From JAKFDI01 sp036676235 (GTDB lineage: Bacteria > Pseudomonadota > Gammaproteobacteria > Burkholderiales > Burkholderiaceae_C): a stretch of 64,000 nt of DNA. The position numbers were made by a program, and so were the translations under genes. Below the pieces are notes generated by a model, which was not told where the DNA came from, ran no database searches, and worked only from the letters and a program-made list of their open reading frames with translations. This document shows positions 7,391-15,908 of the stretch, in pieces (position 1 is the first letter of the stretch; each line of letters opens with the position of its first letter). The stretch covers positions 1 through 64,000 of the forward strand of contig JAKFDI010000014.1 of assembly GCA_036676235.1 (NCBI GenBank), written 5' to 3'.

Positions 7391-8140
7391 GTGTCGGCTG
7401 TACCCACGCGAAACGCATTCCCGCCGGACGGCAGCGCGCTTCGCTCGCATCTGAGCGAAGACCCGAGCCGCCTTGCCGAGATCGTCGACGAGCGGCTTGG
7501 CTCGCGCATCGTCACCATCCGCGCGGCCGATTCGGGCGGGCGGCGCTCGTCGGCCAACATCCTCGTGCACAAGATGTACGCCACGCGCGGCTACGCCACC
7601 TCGATGGCGCCGCAGGATGTGGCCAGCCTTGTCACCCTCATCGCCACCGACCACGACGAGACGATCGGCACCATCTCCGTGCGCTTCGATTCGCCCGAAG
7701 GCCTGCGCGCGGAGGAGTTGTTTCCGGACGAGATCCGCGCCTTGCGCGACGAGGGCCGGCACCTGTGCGAATTCACCAAGCTCGCGATGGACCATGTCGT
7801 GAAGTCCAAGCGCGTGCTGGCATCGCTGTTCCACACCGCCTACATCTGGGCGCACCGCATCCTCGATTTCGACGACGTGGTGATCGAGGTGAACCCGCGG
7901 CACGTTCTGTACTACCGCAAGATGCTCGGCTTCGTGATCATCGGCCCGGAGCGCATGAACCGCCGCGTGAACGCGCCGGCGGTGCTGATGCGCCTGGATT
8001 TCGCGCTCGCGCGCCGACGTATCGAGCACTGGGCCGGCACGGCCGAGCAGAACCCGCTCGAGCGTTCGCTGTACCCCTATTTCTTCTCGCCGAACGAAGA
8101 GGCCGGCCTCATCGCCCGCCTGCCCAAGGCGCCGACCTGA
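7391..8140 (+). CDS. N-acyl amino acid synthase FeeM-type (GNAT-like fold)
   Basis: A 249-residue protein resembling the FeeM catalytic core, a GNAT-fold enzyme that joins a long acyl chain from acyl carrier protein to an amino acid such as tyrosine. Recognisable blocks are VHKMYATRGYAT, a central strand GTISVRFDSPEGL, CEFTKLAMD near residue 133, and VIEVNPRHVLYYRKMLGF, the typical acetyltransferase C-terminal signature. GTG at 7391 is chosen because GGAG lies seven bases upstream. No acyl carrier protein gene is adjacent, so donor and product are unknown. It is transcribed alone, divergent from gph and convergent with rpe. Confidence 0.72.
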   Translation: MSAVPTRNAFPPDGSALRSHLSEDPSRLAEIVDERLGSRIVTIRAADSGGRRSSANILVHKMYATRGYATSMAPQDVASLVTLIATDHDETIGTISVRFDSPEGLRAEELFPDEIRALRDEGRHLCEFTKLAMDHVVKSKRVLASLFHTAYIWAHRILDFDDVVIEVNPRHVLYYRKMLGFVIIGPERMNRRVNAPAVLMRLDFALARRRIEHWAGTAEQNPLERSLYPYFFSPNEEAGLIARLPKAPT

Positions 8141-8158
8141 CAGGCGCGTGCCGCTCGC

Positions 8159-8842
8159 TCAGCGCGCCAGTTCGGCCCGCATCGCGTCGATCACCTGCCG
8201 GTAGTCGGGCTTGCCGAAGATGGCGCTGCCGGCCACAAACGTGTCGGCGCCGGCGTCGGCCACGGCGCGGATGTTGTCGGTCTTGATGCCGCCGTCGACC
8301 TCGAGACGGATGTCGCGCCCGCTCGCGTCGATCAACCGGCGCACGCGCTCGATCTTCTTGAGCGTGGACGGGATGAAGCTCTGCCCGCCGAAGCCGGGGT
8401 TCACGCTCATCAGCAGGATCACGTCGACCTTGTCGATCACCCACTCCAGCACGTCCAGCGGCGCCGCCGGGTTGAACACCAGGCCAGCCTGCACGCCTTC
8501 GGCCTTGATGAGCTGCAGCGTGCGGTCCACGTGCGTGCTGGCATCGGGGTGAAAGGTCACGCTGTCGGCGCCGGTCTTGCAGAAGGCGAGCGCGAGGGCG
8601 TCGACCGGCTGCACCATCAAATGCACGTCGATGGGCACGCGCGTGCCGTCAGCGCGCTGCGCCACCGGGCGCAACGCCTCGCAGATCATCGGCCCGAAGC
8701 TCAGGTTCGGCACGTAGTGGTTGTCCATCACGTCGAAGTGGATCCAGTCGGCGCCGGCGTCGATGACCTGCCGGATTTCGTCGCCCAGGCGGGTGAAGTC
8801 GGCGGACAGGATGCTGGGGGCGATGCGGTACGTGGCGGTCAT
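8159..8842 (-). CDS. rpe: Ribulose-phosphate 3-epimerase
   Basis: Interconverts ribulose-5-phosphate and xylulose-5-phosphate in the pentose phosphate pathway. The 227-residue TIM barrel has IAPSILSADF at the N terminus (catalytic Asp in ADF), HFDVMDNHYVPNLSFGP (metal-binding His and Asp), SVNPGFGGQ and LEVDGGIKTDN (second catalytic Asp). The length is normal. It is divergent from apaG across a 118-bp gap that contains a palindromic repeat. Confidence 0.96.
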   Translation of the reverse strand: MTATYRIAPSILSADFTRLGDEIRQVIDAGADWIHFDVMDNHYVPNLSFGPMICEALRPVAQRADGTRVPIDVHLMVQPVDALALAFCKTGADSVTFHPDASTHVDRTLQLIKAEGVQAGLVFNPAAPLDVLEWVIDKVDVILLMSVNPGFGGQSFIPSTLKKIERVRRLIDASGRDIRLEVDGGIKTDNIRAVADAGADTFVAGSAIFGKPDYRQVIDAMRAELAR

Positions 8843-8860
8843 CCTTGAATTCTAGATAGC

Positions 8861-8947
8861 GCCCCCTGACCTGCCGCTGCACGTCAGGCCCCCCGAGGGG
8901 GTCGAGTCGACTCGGGAGCGGCCCGTCGCCGACTCGAGAGGGCTCCT
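8861..8947. repeat. Palindromic intergenic element between rpe and apaG
   Basis: CCTGAC (8865-8870) and GTCAGG (8883-8888) form one stem, and GAGTCGACTC (8904-8913) is a 10-bp palindrome leading into GGGAGCGGCCCG. The CCCCGAGGGG...GGGAGCGGCCC order is shared with 37466-37505. It occupies nearly the whole divergent gap, so both promoters must lie in or across it. Confidence 0.45.
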
Positions 8948-8960
8948 AGAATCCGCCGCC

Positions 8961-9335
8961 ATGGCTCACCCCGAATTCACCTGCACGGTCGCTGTGCGAC
9001 ACCTGCCCGAACAGACGGATCCGTCGGCCGACATCTACGGCTTCGCCTACACCGTCACCATCCGCAACAGCGGCGACGTGACGGGGCAGTTGATCGCGCG
9101 CCATTGGGTCATCACGGACGCGCAGGGTCAGGTCGAGGAAGTGCGTGGCCTCGCAGTCGTCGGCAAGCAGCCGTTGCTGCGCCCCGGCGAGAGCTTCGAG
9201 TACACGAGCTGGACGCGCATCGGCACGCCCCACGGCACGATGCGCGGCACCTTCTTCTGCATGACCGAGGATGCGCAGCCCTTCGACGCTGCCGTCGGCG
9301 AGTTCGGATTGACCACGGCATCGGCGCTGCACTAG
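8961..9335 (+). CDS. apaG: ApaG family protein
   Basis: A 124-residue ApaG protein with an all-beta, immunoglobulin-like fold and conserved motifs YTVTIRNSG, ARHWVITDAQGQVEEVRG and the C-terminal Gly-rich segment TPHGTMRGTF. The family is linked genetically to cobalt/magnesium efflux and binds nucleotides or pyrophosphate, but its bacterial role is not settled. The length is normal. It is followed after 33 bp by the Gcr-type gene in the same orientation, a pairing common in Burkholderiales. Confidence 0.95.
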   Translation: MAHPEFTCTVAVRHLPEQTDPSADIYGFAYTVTIRNSGDVTGQLIARHWVITDAQGQVEEVRGLAVVGKQPLLRPGESFEYTSWTRIGTPHGTMRGTFFCMTEDAQPFDAAVGEFGLTTASALH

Positions 9336-9368
9336 CGCGCCGTTCGCCTCGATACGCACGCCGCGCGC

Positions 9369-11378
9369 ATGGCACGTCCGTCCGTACCTGTCTGGGACGT
9401 CACCGCGCTCGTCAACGCGGCCGACCCGAAGGCCTCGCTGCCCGAGCGACACCTGTGGCTGATCCGCCTGCTCGAATGGCTGCGCCACGCGCCCGTTCCG
9501 GCCGAAGACGGCCAGGCGCCCAAGCCGGTCGCGCGGCTCAAGCACCTGCTCAATCTGCTGGAGCGCCACCCCGAACACCGCGAGCGCGTGGCCGCAATGC
9601 TGGCCGTCTTCTGGCGCGAGATCGACACGGCCGCGCTGTTCGCCGACTTCGGCTTCTCTTCGGGCACCAGCTTCGTCGGCGAGATCGCGCGCCGCCTGCG
9701 CATGCAGTGGTTGCCGCTCACGCCGGCGACCACGGACCTCGGCGAACTCTTCGGCCTGCTGTTTCCGCACGCCGACGACGCGCGCTGGCTCGACGCCATC
9801 GACCACGACACGCTGGCCCGGCTGGTGCGCGTGGTCGGCACGGCGCGCGGCGCAGCGCAGTGGCGCACGCCGCTGGTCGATGCCGTGCTGTTTCTTTCCA
9901 GCGAGGTGCGTGCCTCGGGCTTTTCGCCGCTGCTGCGCCAGCGCATGAGCGCGCAGTTGCTGGCCGAAGCGCCGTTCCGCCAGCTTGCGCGCGTGGCCGA
10001 GCACATCGGCGAACTGGTCGAGGCCGGCGATCACGCCGCGCTTCTGCGCGAGGGCCAGTACCTGCGTGCGCTGCTGCAGAGCTGTCGGCGCTGCGCCGAC
10101 AGCGTGCACGACCATCTGGAGGAGCACGGCATCTCGATCAACGTGGTGTTCGAGTTGGAGCAACTGCGCGAGCGCACGCACCGCATCGAAGACCTGCTGA
10201 ACTGCATGCTGAGCCCCACGCCCGAGCGCGAGGTGGCGCGGCTCATCGCCGACCTGGTGCGCACGGCGCAGCGCCAGCGCAGCGTGCGCGCCCTCTTCGC
10301 CCAGCACTACTCGCTGCTCGCGCGCAAGATGACCGAGCGCAGCGCGTCCAGCGGCGAGCACTACATCACCCGCAACCGCGGCGACTACTGGCGCATGCTG
10401 CGCGCGGCCATGGGCGGCGGCATGGTGATCGCCGGCACCACCTTCATCAAGTTCGCGGTGCTCGCGATCGGGCTGTCGGCCTTCTGGGGCGGCTTCTGGG
10501 CCGGCATCAACTACGCGATCAGCTTCGTGCTGGTGCACCTCGCGCACTGGACGATCGCCACCAAGCAGCCGGCGATGACGGCGCCGGCGCTGGCCGAGAA
10601 GCTGGGCGACATGTCGCGCGACGAGACGGTGGAAAGCTTTGTCGACGAGGTGGTGAACATGATCCGCTCCCAGTCGGCGGCCATCTTCGGCAACCTCGTC
10701 ATCGCCGGGCCGCTGACGCTTGCGGTCCAGCTCGGCTGGACCGCCGCGTTCGGCGCGCCGCTGGTCGGGCCGTCCGAGGCGCACCACGCCATGAGCGCGC
10801 TCACGCTGCTCGGCCCGACCGCCTTCTACGCGGCCATCACCGGCGTGCTGCTCTTCGGCAGCTCGGTCATTGCCGGCTGGGTGGAGAACTGGTTCGTCTG
10901 GCACCGACTGGACAGCGCCATCGAATGGAACCCGCGCTTCGTCGCCCGCCTGGGCGCGGCGCGGGCGCGGCGCTGGGCGGCCTGGTGGCGCGCCAACATC
11001 TCGGGCCTCACGTCCAACATCGCGCTCGGCATGATGCTCGGGCTCGTGCCCGTGGTGGCGCACTTCTTCGCGCTGCCGATCGACGTGCGCCACGTCAGCC
11101 TGTCCACCGCCCAGCTCGGCGTGGCCGTGGGCGCCGAAGGCTTCGGCCTGCTCGCGACGCCGCTGTTCTGGTGGTGCATGGCAGGCCTTGCGGTGACCGC
11201 GACGCTCAACGTGTCGGTGAGCTTCTTTCTCGCCTTCAAGCTCGCCCTGCGCTCGCGCGGCGTGCGCCTGGCCGATCGCAGCCGCATCTACGCGGCCATC
11301 CGGCGCCGGCTGCGCACGCGGCCGCTGTCGTTCCTGTGGCCGCCCCGTGCCGCCAAGACAGATCCGGCCAGCGCCTAG
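9369..11378 (+). CDS. 'Site-specific recombinase Gcr' family integral membrane protein
   Basis: A 669-residue protein of the family annotated as site-specific recombinase (Gcr). The first ~340 residues are soluble and helical (many Leu/Arg heptads such as LLERHPEHRERVAAML). From about 345 onward come several hydrophobic segments, for example GGGMVIAGTTFIKFAVLAIG, two further pairs near 440-500, and a C-terminal pair near 550-630. I see no tyrosine- or serine-recombinase catalytic signature. The recombinase label is historical and a membrane role is more likely. It follows apaG, and its stop codon overlaps that of the convergent small gene by the palindrome CTAG. Confidence 0.82.
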   Translation: MARPSVPVWDVTALVNAADPKASLPERHLWLIRLLEWLRHAPVPAEDGQAPKPVARLKHLLNLLERHPEHRERVAAMLAVFWREIDTAALFADFGFSSGTSFVGEIARRLRMQWLPLTPATTDLGELFGLLFPHADDARWLDAIDHDTLARLVRVVGTARGAAQWRTPLVDAVLFLSSEVRASGFSPLLRQRMSAQLLAEAPFRQLARVAEHIGELVEAGDHAALLREGQYLRALLQSCRRCADSVHDHLEEHGISINVVFELEQLRERTHRIEDLLNCMLSPTPEREVARLIADLVRTAQRQRSVRALFAQHYSLLARKMTERSASSGEHYITRNRGDYWRMLRAAMGGGMVIAGTTFIKFAVLAIGLSAFWGGFWAGINYAISFVLVHLAHWTIATKQPAMTAPALAEKLGDMSRDETVESFVDEVVNMIRSQSAAIFGNLVIAGPLTLAVQLGWTAAFGAPLVGPSEAHHAMSALTLLGPTAFYAAITGVLLFGSSVIAGWVENWFVWHRLDSAIEWNPRFVARLGAARARRWAAWWRANISGLTSNIALGMMLGLVPVVAHFFALPIDVRHVSLSTAQLGVAVGAEGFGLLATPLFWWCMAGLAVTATLNVSVSFFLAFKLALRSRGVRLADRSRIYAAIRRRLRTRPLSFLWPPRAAKTDPASA

Positions 11379-11500
11379 TTTTCGCGGCCCTCGTCATCCT
11401 CCCGGCGCTCGCCCCCGCGGCGGCCGGAGAACATGGTCCACCACACGATGAGCAGCAGCACCGCGAGCGCCGCGAGGGCTTCCAGCAGAATGATCCACAT
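11375..11500 (-). CDS. Small single-span membrane protein (41 aa)
   Basis: A 41-codon frame with one transmembrane helix (IILLEALAALAVLLLIVWWT) and a charged C terminus (GRRGGERREDDEGREN). Its stop shares CTAG with the Gcr-type gene and its ATG shares CATG with the mltA start, so it fills the gap exactly. The hydrophobic-then-charged pattern looks selected rather than random, and a weak GGAA lies eight bases before the ATG. No function is recognised. Because it is antisense to the mltA start region, either this gene or the mltA start may be misplaced. Confidence 0.5.
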   Translation of the reverse strand: MWIILLEALAALAVLLLIVWWTMFSGRRGGERREDDEGREN

Positions 11501-12650
11501 GTCGAAGTTCCAGGGTGTGTGCAAGCGGTGGTGGTCGGCGGCCGCGATTCTAGGTAGCGCCGTTCTGCTCATCGCCGGCTGCACCACCCCGCCGCCGGCG
11601 GCCCCGCCGGCGCTGCCGCCGGCCGCTCCGATCGATGCCCCCGCCGTTCCGCTGACGCAGCCGCATGCGCGCTGGGTACCCGTGACCTTCGACGATCTGC
11701 CCGGCTGGGAGGCCGATCGCAGCAGCGAGTTGTGGCCGGCCCTGCTGCGCAGTTGCCAGCGCCCGCCGCTCGAATGGGCGCGGCTGTGCGCCGAGGCGGC
11801 CAAGGCGCCGCCCGCGGGCGATGAAGCCGTGCGCGCCTGGCTGCAGCAGCACCTGCAGCCCTACCGCGTCGAGTCGCTCGATGGCCGCGCCGAGGGCCTC
11901 GTCACCGGCTACTACGAGCCGCTGATCGACGCGCAGCGGCGCGCCGGCGGCGCCTACCGCGTGCCGCTGCACATGCCGCCGGCCGATCTGGCGACGCGCA
12001 AGCCCTACTGGACGCGCCAGCAGCTCGACACGCTGCCCGCGGCCCAGCGCAGCCTGCGCGGGCGCGAGATCGCGTATGTGGACGACCCGCTCGATGCGCT
12101 GATCCTGCAGATCCAGGGTTCGGGCCGGCTGCAGCTCACCGAGGCCGACGGCAGCCGCAAGGTCGTGCGCGTGGCCTTCGCGGGCCACAACGACCAGCCC
12201 TACAAGTCGGTGGGCCGCTGGCTCATCGAGCAGGGCGAATTGCGGCTCGACCAGGCCTCCTGGCCCGGCATCAAGTCGTGGGCGCAGCGCAACGAGCGGC
12301 GCGTAAACGAGCTGCTGTGGAGCAACCCGCGCGTGGTGTTCTTCCGCGAAGAGCCGCTGCCCGACCCCACGCTTGGCCCGAAGGGTGCGCAGGGCGTGCC
12401 GCTGACGCCGCAGCGCTCCATCGCCGTCGATTCGCGCAGCGTGCCCTACGGCACCCCGGTGTGGCTGGACACCACCGAGCCGCTGTCGAACACGCCGCTG
12501 CGCCGCCTGGTGATGGCGCAGGACACCGGCAGCGCCATCGTCGGCGCGGTGCGCGCCGACTACTTCTGGGGCTGGGGCGAAGAGGCCGCGCAGCAGGCGG
12601 GCCGCATGAAGCAGCCCTTACGCATGTGGGTGCTCTGGCCGAGGGGATGA
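11499..12650 (+). CDS. mltA: Membrane-bound lytic murein transglycosylase A
   Basis: Cleaves peptidoglycan between MurNAc and GlcNAc with 1,6-anhydro ring formation; anchored in the outer membrane. From 11499 the 383-residue product has a lipoprotein signal with lipobox LIAGC (Cys28), a Pro/Ala linker, the MltA barrel (VTGYYEPLIDAQ, LILQIQGSGRLQL, AGHNDQPYKSVGRWL) and the C-terminal 3D domain with its aspartates in MAQDTGSAI and VRADYFWGWG. The start is uncertain, since GTG at 11517 would also give a signal peptide. The stop codon is the first triplet of an 88-bp repeat. Confidence 0.93.
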   Translation: MSKFQGVCKRWWSAAAILGSAVLLIAGCTTPPPAAPPALPPAAPIDAPAVPLTQPHARWVPVTFDDLPGWEADRSSELWPALLRSCQRPPLEWARLCAEAAKAPPAGDEAVRAWLQQHLQPYRVESLDGRAEGLVTGYYEPLIDAQRRAGGAYRVPLHMPPADLATRKPYWTRQQLDTLPAAQRSLRGREIAYVDDPLDALILQIQGSGRLQLTEADGSRKVVRVAFAGHNDQPYKSVGRWLIEQGELRLDQASWPGIKSWAQRNERRVNELLWSNPRVVFFREEPLPDPTLGPKGAQGVPLTPQRSIAVDSRSVPYGTPVWLDTTEPLSNTPLRRLVMAQDTGSAIVGAVRADYFWGWGEEAAQQAGRMKQPLRMWVLWPRG

Positions 12651-12735
12651 CCCACCCCCTACGCGCTTCGCGCGCCCCCTCAAGGGGGCAGCACCAGCGG
12701 ACCGGCGGAGCCGGATCCGCGGCGCTCGCTTGATC
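12648..12735 (+). repeat. 88-bp stop-codon-linked repeat, copy 1
   Basis: Starts with the TGA stop of mltA, then CCCACCCCCTACGCGC. It contains three hairpins: CGCGCTTCGCG, GCCCCCTCAAGGGGGC and ACCGG..CCGGAT, and ends in GCTTGATC. It is nearly identical in sequence and length to 24429-24516 and to the reverse complement of 62931-63018. Here it lies between convergent genes and may help terminate mltA transcription, although no T-run follows. Confidence 0.9.
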
Positions 12736-12740
12736 CCAGT

Positions 12741-13697
12741 TCACGTCTCGTTCCGCGCTTTGCCGCGGTAGAGGTAGTCGTCGGGCAGACCTAGGCGACG
12801 GCAGGCCTGCACCGCCGGGCCGGCGCGGAACAGCCAGCGGTCGACGCCGCGCGCCGCCCGCGCGATCCACCGCGCCTCCCACGGCGCCACCGACCAGCGC
12901 GCGCCGAGTTCCAGTCGCTCGCGCACCGCGGGCGGCACGATCTGCACTGCCGCGCGCACGAGCAACGCCTGTGCGGGACGCAGCGGCCGCGGCAGCGCCG
13001 GGATGCGCTGCATGATGTGCAGGAACTCCAGGACGATGGGCGAGGCCCGCAGCGCCGGCTGCATGGCGTCGAACAGCCCTTGCTGCTGCGCCAACGTGCA
13101 CGGCGCGCCCATGGCGCCGTACAGCGCGGCGGCGGGTGCGCTTTCGGCGTAGTAGCGGTCGCGCTCGCCGGGTGAGAGCGCGCGCACATGCGCGGCGTAG
13201 GCCTCGAGGAAGCCGAAGCTGGCGGTGGCCTGCACCCAGTCGAGCAGCGGCGGGTCGAGCGCGCGGTAGGGCTGGCCTTCCGGCGTGATGCCCTGCACCC
13301 GCGCGTGCAGCCGCGTCACGCGGGCGATCTGCGCCTCGGCCTGGCTGCGCGGGCCGTACACGCTCAGCATCGCCGCCTGCGCGGTGCGACGCAGTCGGTC
13401 CATCGGCCGCTCGCGAAAGCTGGTGTGTTCCCACACGCCGGTGCGCACGCGCGGCTCGGCCAGTTCGAGCACCACCGCCGCCACGCCGCCGATGAACATG
13501 GTGAGCGGGTTGCGGAACACCTGCCACGACACCGAATCGGGCGCGCACAGCGCCGGCTCGCCGCTCGGGCGGCTGAAGTCGACCGGCGCGCCGGCCGCCA
13601 GCTGCATCAGCGTGAGCACCTTCGCTTCGAGACGGCGCTGCAGCGGCGCCGGCAATGTGCGCGGCGGGGCGGCGGCGGTTGATGCGTGCAGGCTCAC
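12741..13697 (-). CDS. MpaB-type oxygenase family protein (DUF2236)
   Basis: A roughly 318-residue member of the DUF2236/MpaB family, whose few characterised members (for example latex-clearing and mycophenolic acid enzymes) are haem-dependent oxygenases. Typical segments are SWQVFRNPLTMFIGGVAAVVLELAEPRV, HTSFRERPMDRLRRTAQAAM and DWVQATASFGFLEAYA. The start is not resolved: GTG at 13697 (SLHASTAAAPPRTL) or GTG at 13757; neither has a Shine-Dalgarno, and I prefer the shorter because the extra 20 residues look untypical. The substrate is unknown and no partner gene is adjacent. Confidence 0.78.
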   Translation of the reverse strand: MSLHASTAAAPPRTLPAPLQRRLEAKVLTLMQLAAGAPVDFSRPSGEPALCAPDSVSWQVFRNPLTMFIGGVAAVVLELAEPRVRTGVWEHTSFRERPMDRLRRTAQAAMLSVYGPRSQAEAQIARVTRLHARVQGITPEGQPYRALDPPLLDWVQATASFGFLEAYAAHVRALSPGERDRYYAESAPAAALYGAMGAPCTLAQQQGLFDAMQPALRASPIVLEFLHIMQRIPALPRPLRPAQALLVRAAVQIVPPAVRERLELGARWSVAPWEARWIARAARGVDRWLFRAGPAVQACRRLGLPDDYLYRGKARNET

Positions 13698-13938
13698 GGT
13701 GGCGGCTCGGGCGAACGATCGACGGCAACCATGATCGCGATGGCCGTGGCACGGCACCCGCGCGCGCCGCAGTGTCCATGAAGCGTACCGGCGGTTACCG
13801 AATTCATGCGCGGGCTGCCGTGCGTTTGTCGCGGAGCCTATCGCCGCTGCCGCCGGGGCGCCGCTAGCATTTCCGCATGGGTTCCGCGAAGCGTGAGATC
13901 ACGCCGCGGTTCGCACGCAACGACAAAGGGGACAGCGG

Positions 13939-14586
13939 ATGAAACGGGGGCGCGAAGCCCTGCGCGCGGCGATGGTCGCGTGCAGCTTGGCATGGGCAGG
14001 CGTGAGTGCGGCAACGGCCGCGGATGATGCATCGATGCATCAGGCGTCCGCCGACGCACACGATGCCGCACGTTGGATCGCGGCCTCGCACGACGCCATC
14101 GGCCGCCCCTACGCTCTCGTCGACAAGAAGCACGCGCGGCTGCTCGTCTTTGCCGCCGACGGCCGCCTCGCCGGCAGCACGCCTGCGCTGCTGGGCCTGG
14201 CTCCGGGCGACCATGCATTGCCCGGCACGGGCAGCAAGCCCTTGTCGCAGATCACGTTCGAGGAGCGCACCACGCCGGCCGGCCGCTTCGCGTCGGAGCC
14301 GGGGCGCAACCTGAGCGGTGAGCACGTGGTGTGGTTCGACTATGAGGCGGGCCTGGCCATCCACCGCCTGCGCCCCGGGCGCAGCGAGGCCGCGCGGCTG
14401 CGAAGCCTTGTCACCGCCACGCCGGCCGACAACCGCGCCTCGCTCGGCTGCGTGGTCGTGCCGGTAGCGTTCTACGAAAGCGTGGTCGAGCCGCTGCTCG
14501 GCCGCGGCCGCGGCGTGGTCTACGTGCTGCCGCAGACGCAGCCGGTCGAGGCGTTCATCGCGGCACAGCAACTGGCCGCGCAATAA
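13939..14586 (+). CDS. Exported L,D-transpeptidase-like (YkuD-fold) protein
   Basis: A 215-residue secreted protein with a signal peptide ending near SAATAAD. The catalytic fold is suggested by YALVDKKHARLLVFAADG, ERTTPAGRF (the usual T-P-G-x-F turn), IHRLRPG and ASLGCVVVP, which matches the S-x-G-C catalytic Cys motif around residue 175. Such enzymes make 3-3 cross-links or attach lipoproteins to peptidoglycan; here the substrate is unknown. The conserved His before the S-x-G-C is present in AIHRLRP. It stands alone between two intergenic gaps. Confidence 0.72.
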   Translation: MKRGREALRAAMVACSLAWAGVSAATAADDASMHQASADAHDAARWIAASHDAIGRPYALVDKKHARLLVFAADGRLAGSTPALLGLAPGDHALPGTGSKPLSQITFEERTTPAGRFASEPGRNLSGEHVVWFDYEAGLAIHRLRPGRSEAARLRSLVTATPADNRASLGCVVVPVAFYESVVEPLLGRGRGVVYVLPQTQPVEAFIAAQQLAAQ

Positions 14587-14669
14587 CGCACACGCACGCG
14601 CCGGACGACGGCCACAACCACAAACATCTGCCCGGCCGACGCCGCGCATCACGGCGATACAGTGCCGCG

Positions 14670-15002
14670 ATGCAGTTCACGATCCAGATCGACGGCAGCG
14701 CCTACGGCCTCACGCCGTGGCTGCCGGGCACGCTGGCACCGGCACGCGCCGGCGTCTATCAGCGCAATGATCCGGCCGGCCCCTACAGCTGCTGGGACGG
14801 CAGCCGCTGGCGCGACGATGCGGCCGACGCGCCGACGGCCGTGAAGCAGATGCGCTCAAGCCCCTGGCAGGACGCCCCGTGGCGCGGCCTCACCGACGCG
14901 GCAACGGAACACTGCGCCACCCGCCGCGGCCACGGCGTGGTCGACCGCGGCGACGACGCAGACACCGGCGAGCCGCTGATCGACCCCTGCCCCGACTGCT
15001 GA
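14670..15002 (+). CDS. Conserved-looking hypothetical protein (110 aa)
   Basis: I do not recognise this protein. It opens with a short hydrophobic/polar N terminus (MQFTIQIDGSAYGLTPWLPG), lacks a signal peptide, is rich in Trp (WDGSRW, SPWQDAPWRG) and Asp, and ends in a Pro/Cys/Asp tail (DPCPDC). Codon usage is GC-rich like the neighbours, and the minus strand has no better competing frame. The next gene is convergent, with nine bases between the stops. The CxxC-type end could bind a metal. Confidence 0.6.
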   Translation: MQFTIQIDGSAYGLTPWLPGTLAPARAGVYQRNDPAGPYSCWDGSRWRDDAADAPTAVKQMRSSPWQDAPWRGLTDAATEHCATRRGHGVVDRGDDADTGEPLIDPCPDC

Positions 15003-15011
15003 GCGCGGGCG

Positions 15012-15908
15012 TCAGCCAGCCAGCACGCGCAGCCGCTGGCGAATCGCCGGCCACAGCAGGTTGAACGCCAGCCCGCACATCACCAGCGCGGCGGCCAGCA
15101 GCTTCCAGCCCTGCAGCGGCTCGCCCAGCCACAGCGCCGAGGCGGCCATGCCGAACACCGGCACCAGCAGCGCCGTCGGCGTGATGGTGGCCGCGGGGTG
15201 GCGCGCCAGTAACCAGCCCCAGGCGGCGTAGCCGAAGAGCGTGTTGCTCGTGCTCTGCCATACCACCGCCACCCAGGTGCCCCAGCCGGCCGCACGCAGG
15301 CCGGCGCCAATCGCCGTCGGCCCTTCGACCACGAGCGACAGCGCGAGTAGCGGCGGCACGGCAAAGGCGCTCGACCAGACCACGTAGCCCAGCATGTCGA
15401 TACGCCCGGCGCGCTTGGCCACCATGTTGGCCGCCGCCCAGTTGAAGGCGGCGAACAGCACCAGCGCCAGCCCGAGCAGCGTGGTGCCGCCGCCGGTGTG
15501 CGCCGCGATCACGCCGATGCCGCCCGCCGCCAGCGCGAGCGCCAGCACCTGGTAGCCCTGCAGCCGCTCGCGCACCATCAGCATCGACAGACCCACAGTG
15601 AAGAACACCTGCGTCTGGATCACGAGCGAGGCGAGCCCGGGCGAGATGTGGCCATCCATCGCGAGATAGAGCAGCGCGAATTGCCCGACGCCGATCAACA
15701 CGCCGTAGGCCGCGAGGTTGGCGAGCGGCACTGCCGGGCGGCGGATGAACAGCAGTGCCGGGAAGAACGCGAGCGCAAAGCGCAGCGTGGCGAAGAGCAG
15801 CGGGGGTAGGTCTGCCAGCGCTTCCTTGATGACGACGAAGTTCGTGCCCCACACGAACACCACCGCGAGGGCGAGCAGCGTATGGCGCCAGGGTATCGGG
15901 GCGGTCAT
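15012..15908 (-). CDS. EamA/DMT-family inner membrane exporter
   Basis: A 298-residue drug/metabolite transporter with two EamA repeats of about five helices each: residues ~1-140 (LALAVVFVWGTNFVVIKEAL start, HISPGLASLVIQTQVFF) and ~150-290 (WQSTSNTLFGYAAWGWLL, ITPTALLVPVFGMAASALWL). The order and length match the YddG/RhaT-like branch that exports amino acids or other metabolites. The start at 15908 (MTAPIPWRHTLL) is preferred to an in-frame extension to 16007 that adds a charged helical tail. It is convergent with the upstream hypothetical gene. Confidence 0.88.
   Translation of the reverse strand: MTAPIPWRHTLLALAVVFVWGTNFVVIKEALADLPPLLFATLRFALAFFPALLFIRRPAVPLANLAAYGVLIGVGQFALLYLAMDGHISPGLASLVIQTQVFFTVGLSMLMVRERLQGYQVLALALAAGGIGVIAAHTGGGTTLLGLALVLFAAFNWAAANMVAKRAGRIDMLGYVVWSSAFAVPPLLALSLVVEGPTAIGAGLRAAGWGTWVAVVWQSTSNTLFGYAAWGWLLARHPAATITPTALLVPVFGMAASALWLGEPLQGWKLLAAALVMCGLAFNLLWPAIRQRLRVLAG

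Noticed and set aside
8946..11093. 715-codon minus-strand open frame
   Set aside because: Shadow of apaG and the Gcr-type gene, no recognisable motifs.
9369..11378. True site-specific recombinase on a mobile element
   Set aside because: No catalytic motif, no att-like repeats and a conserved Burkholderiales neighbourhood; the name is historical.
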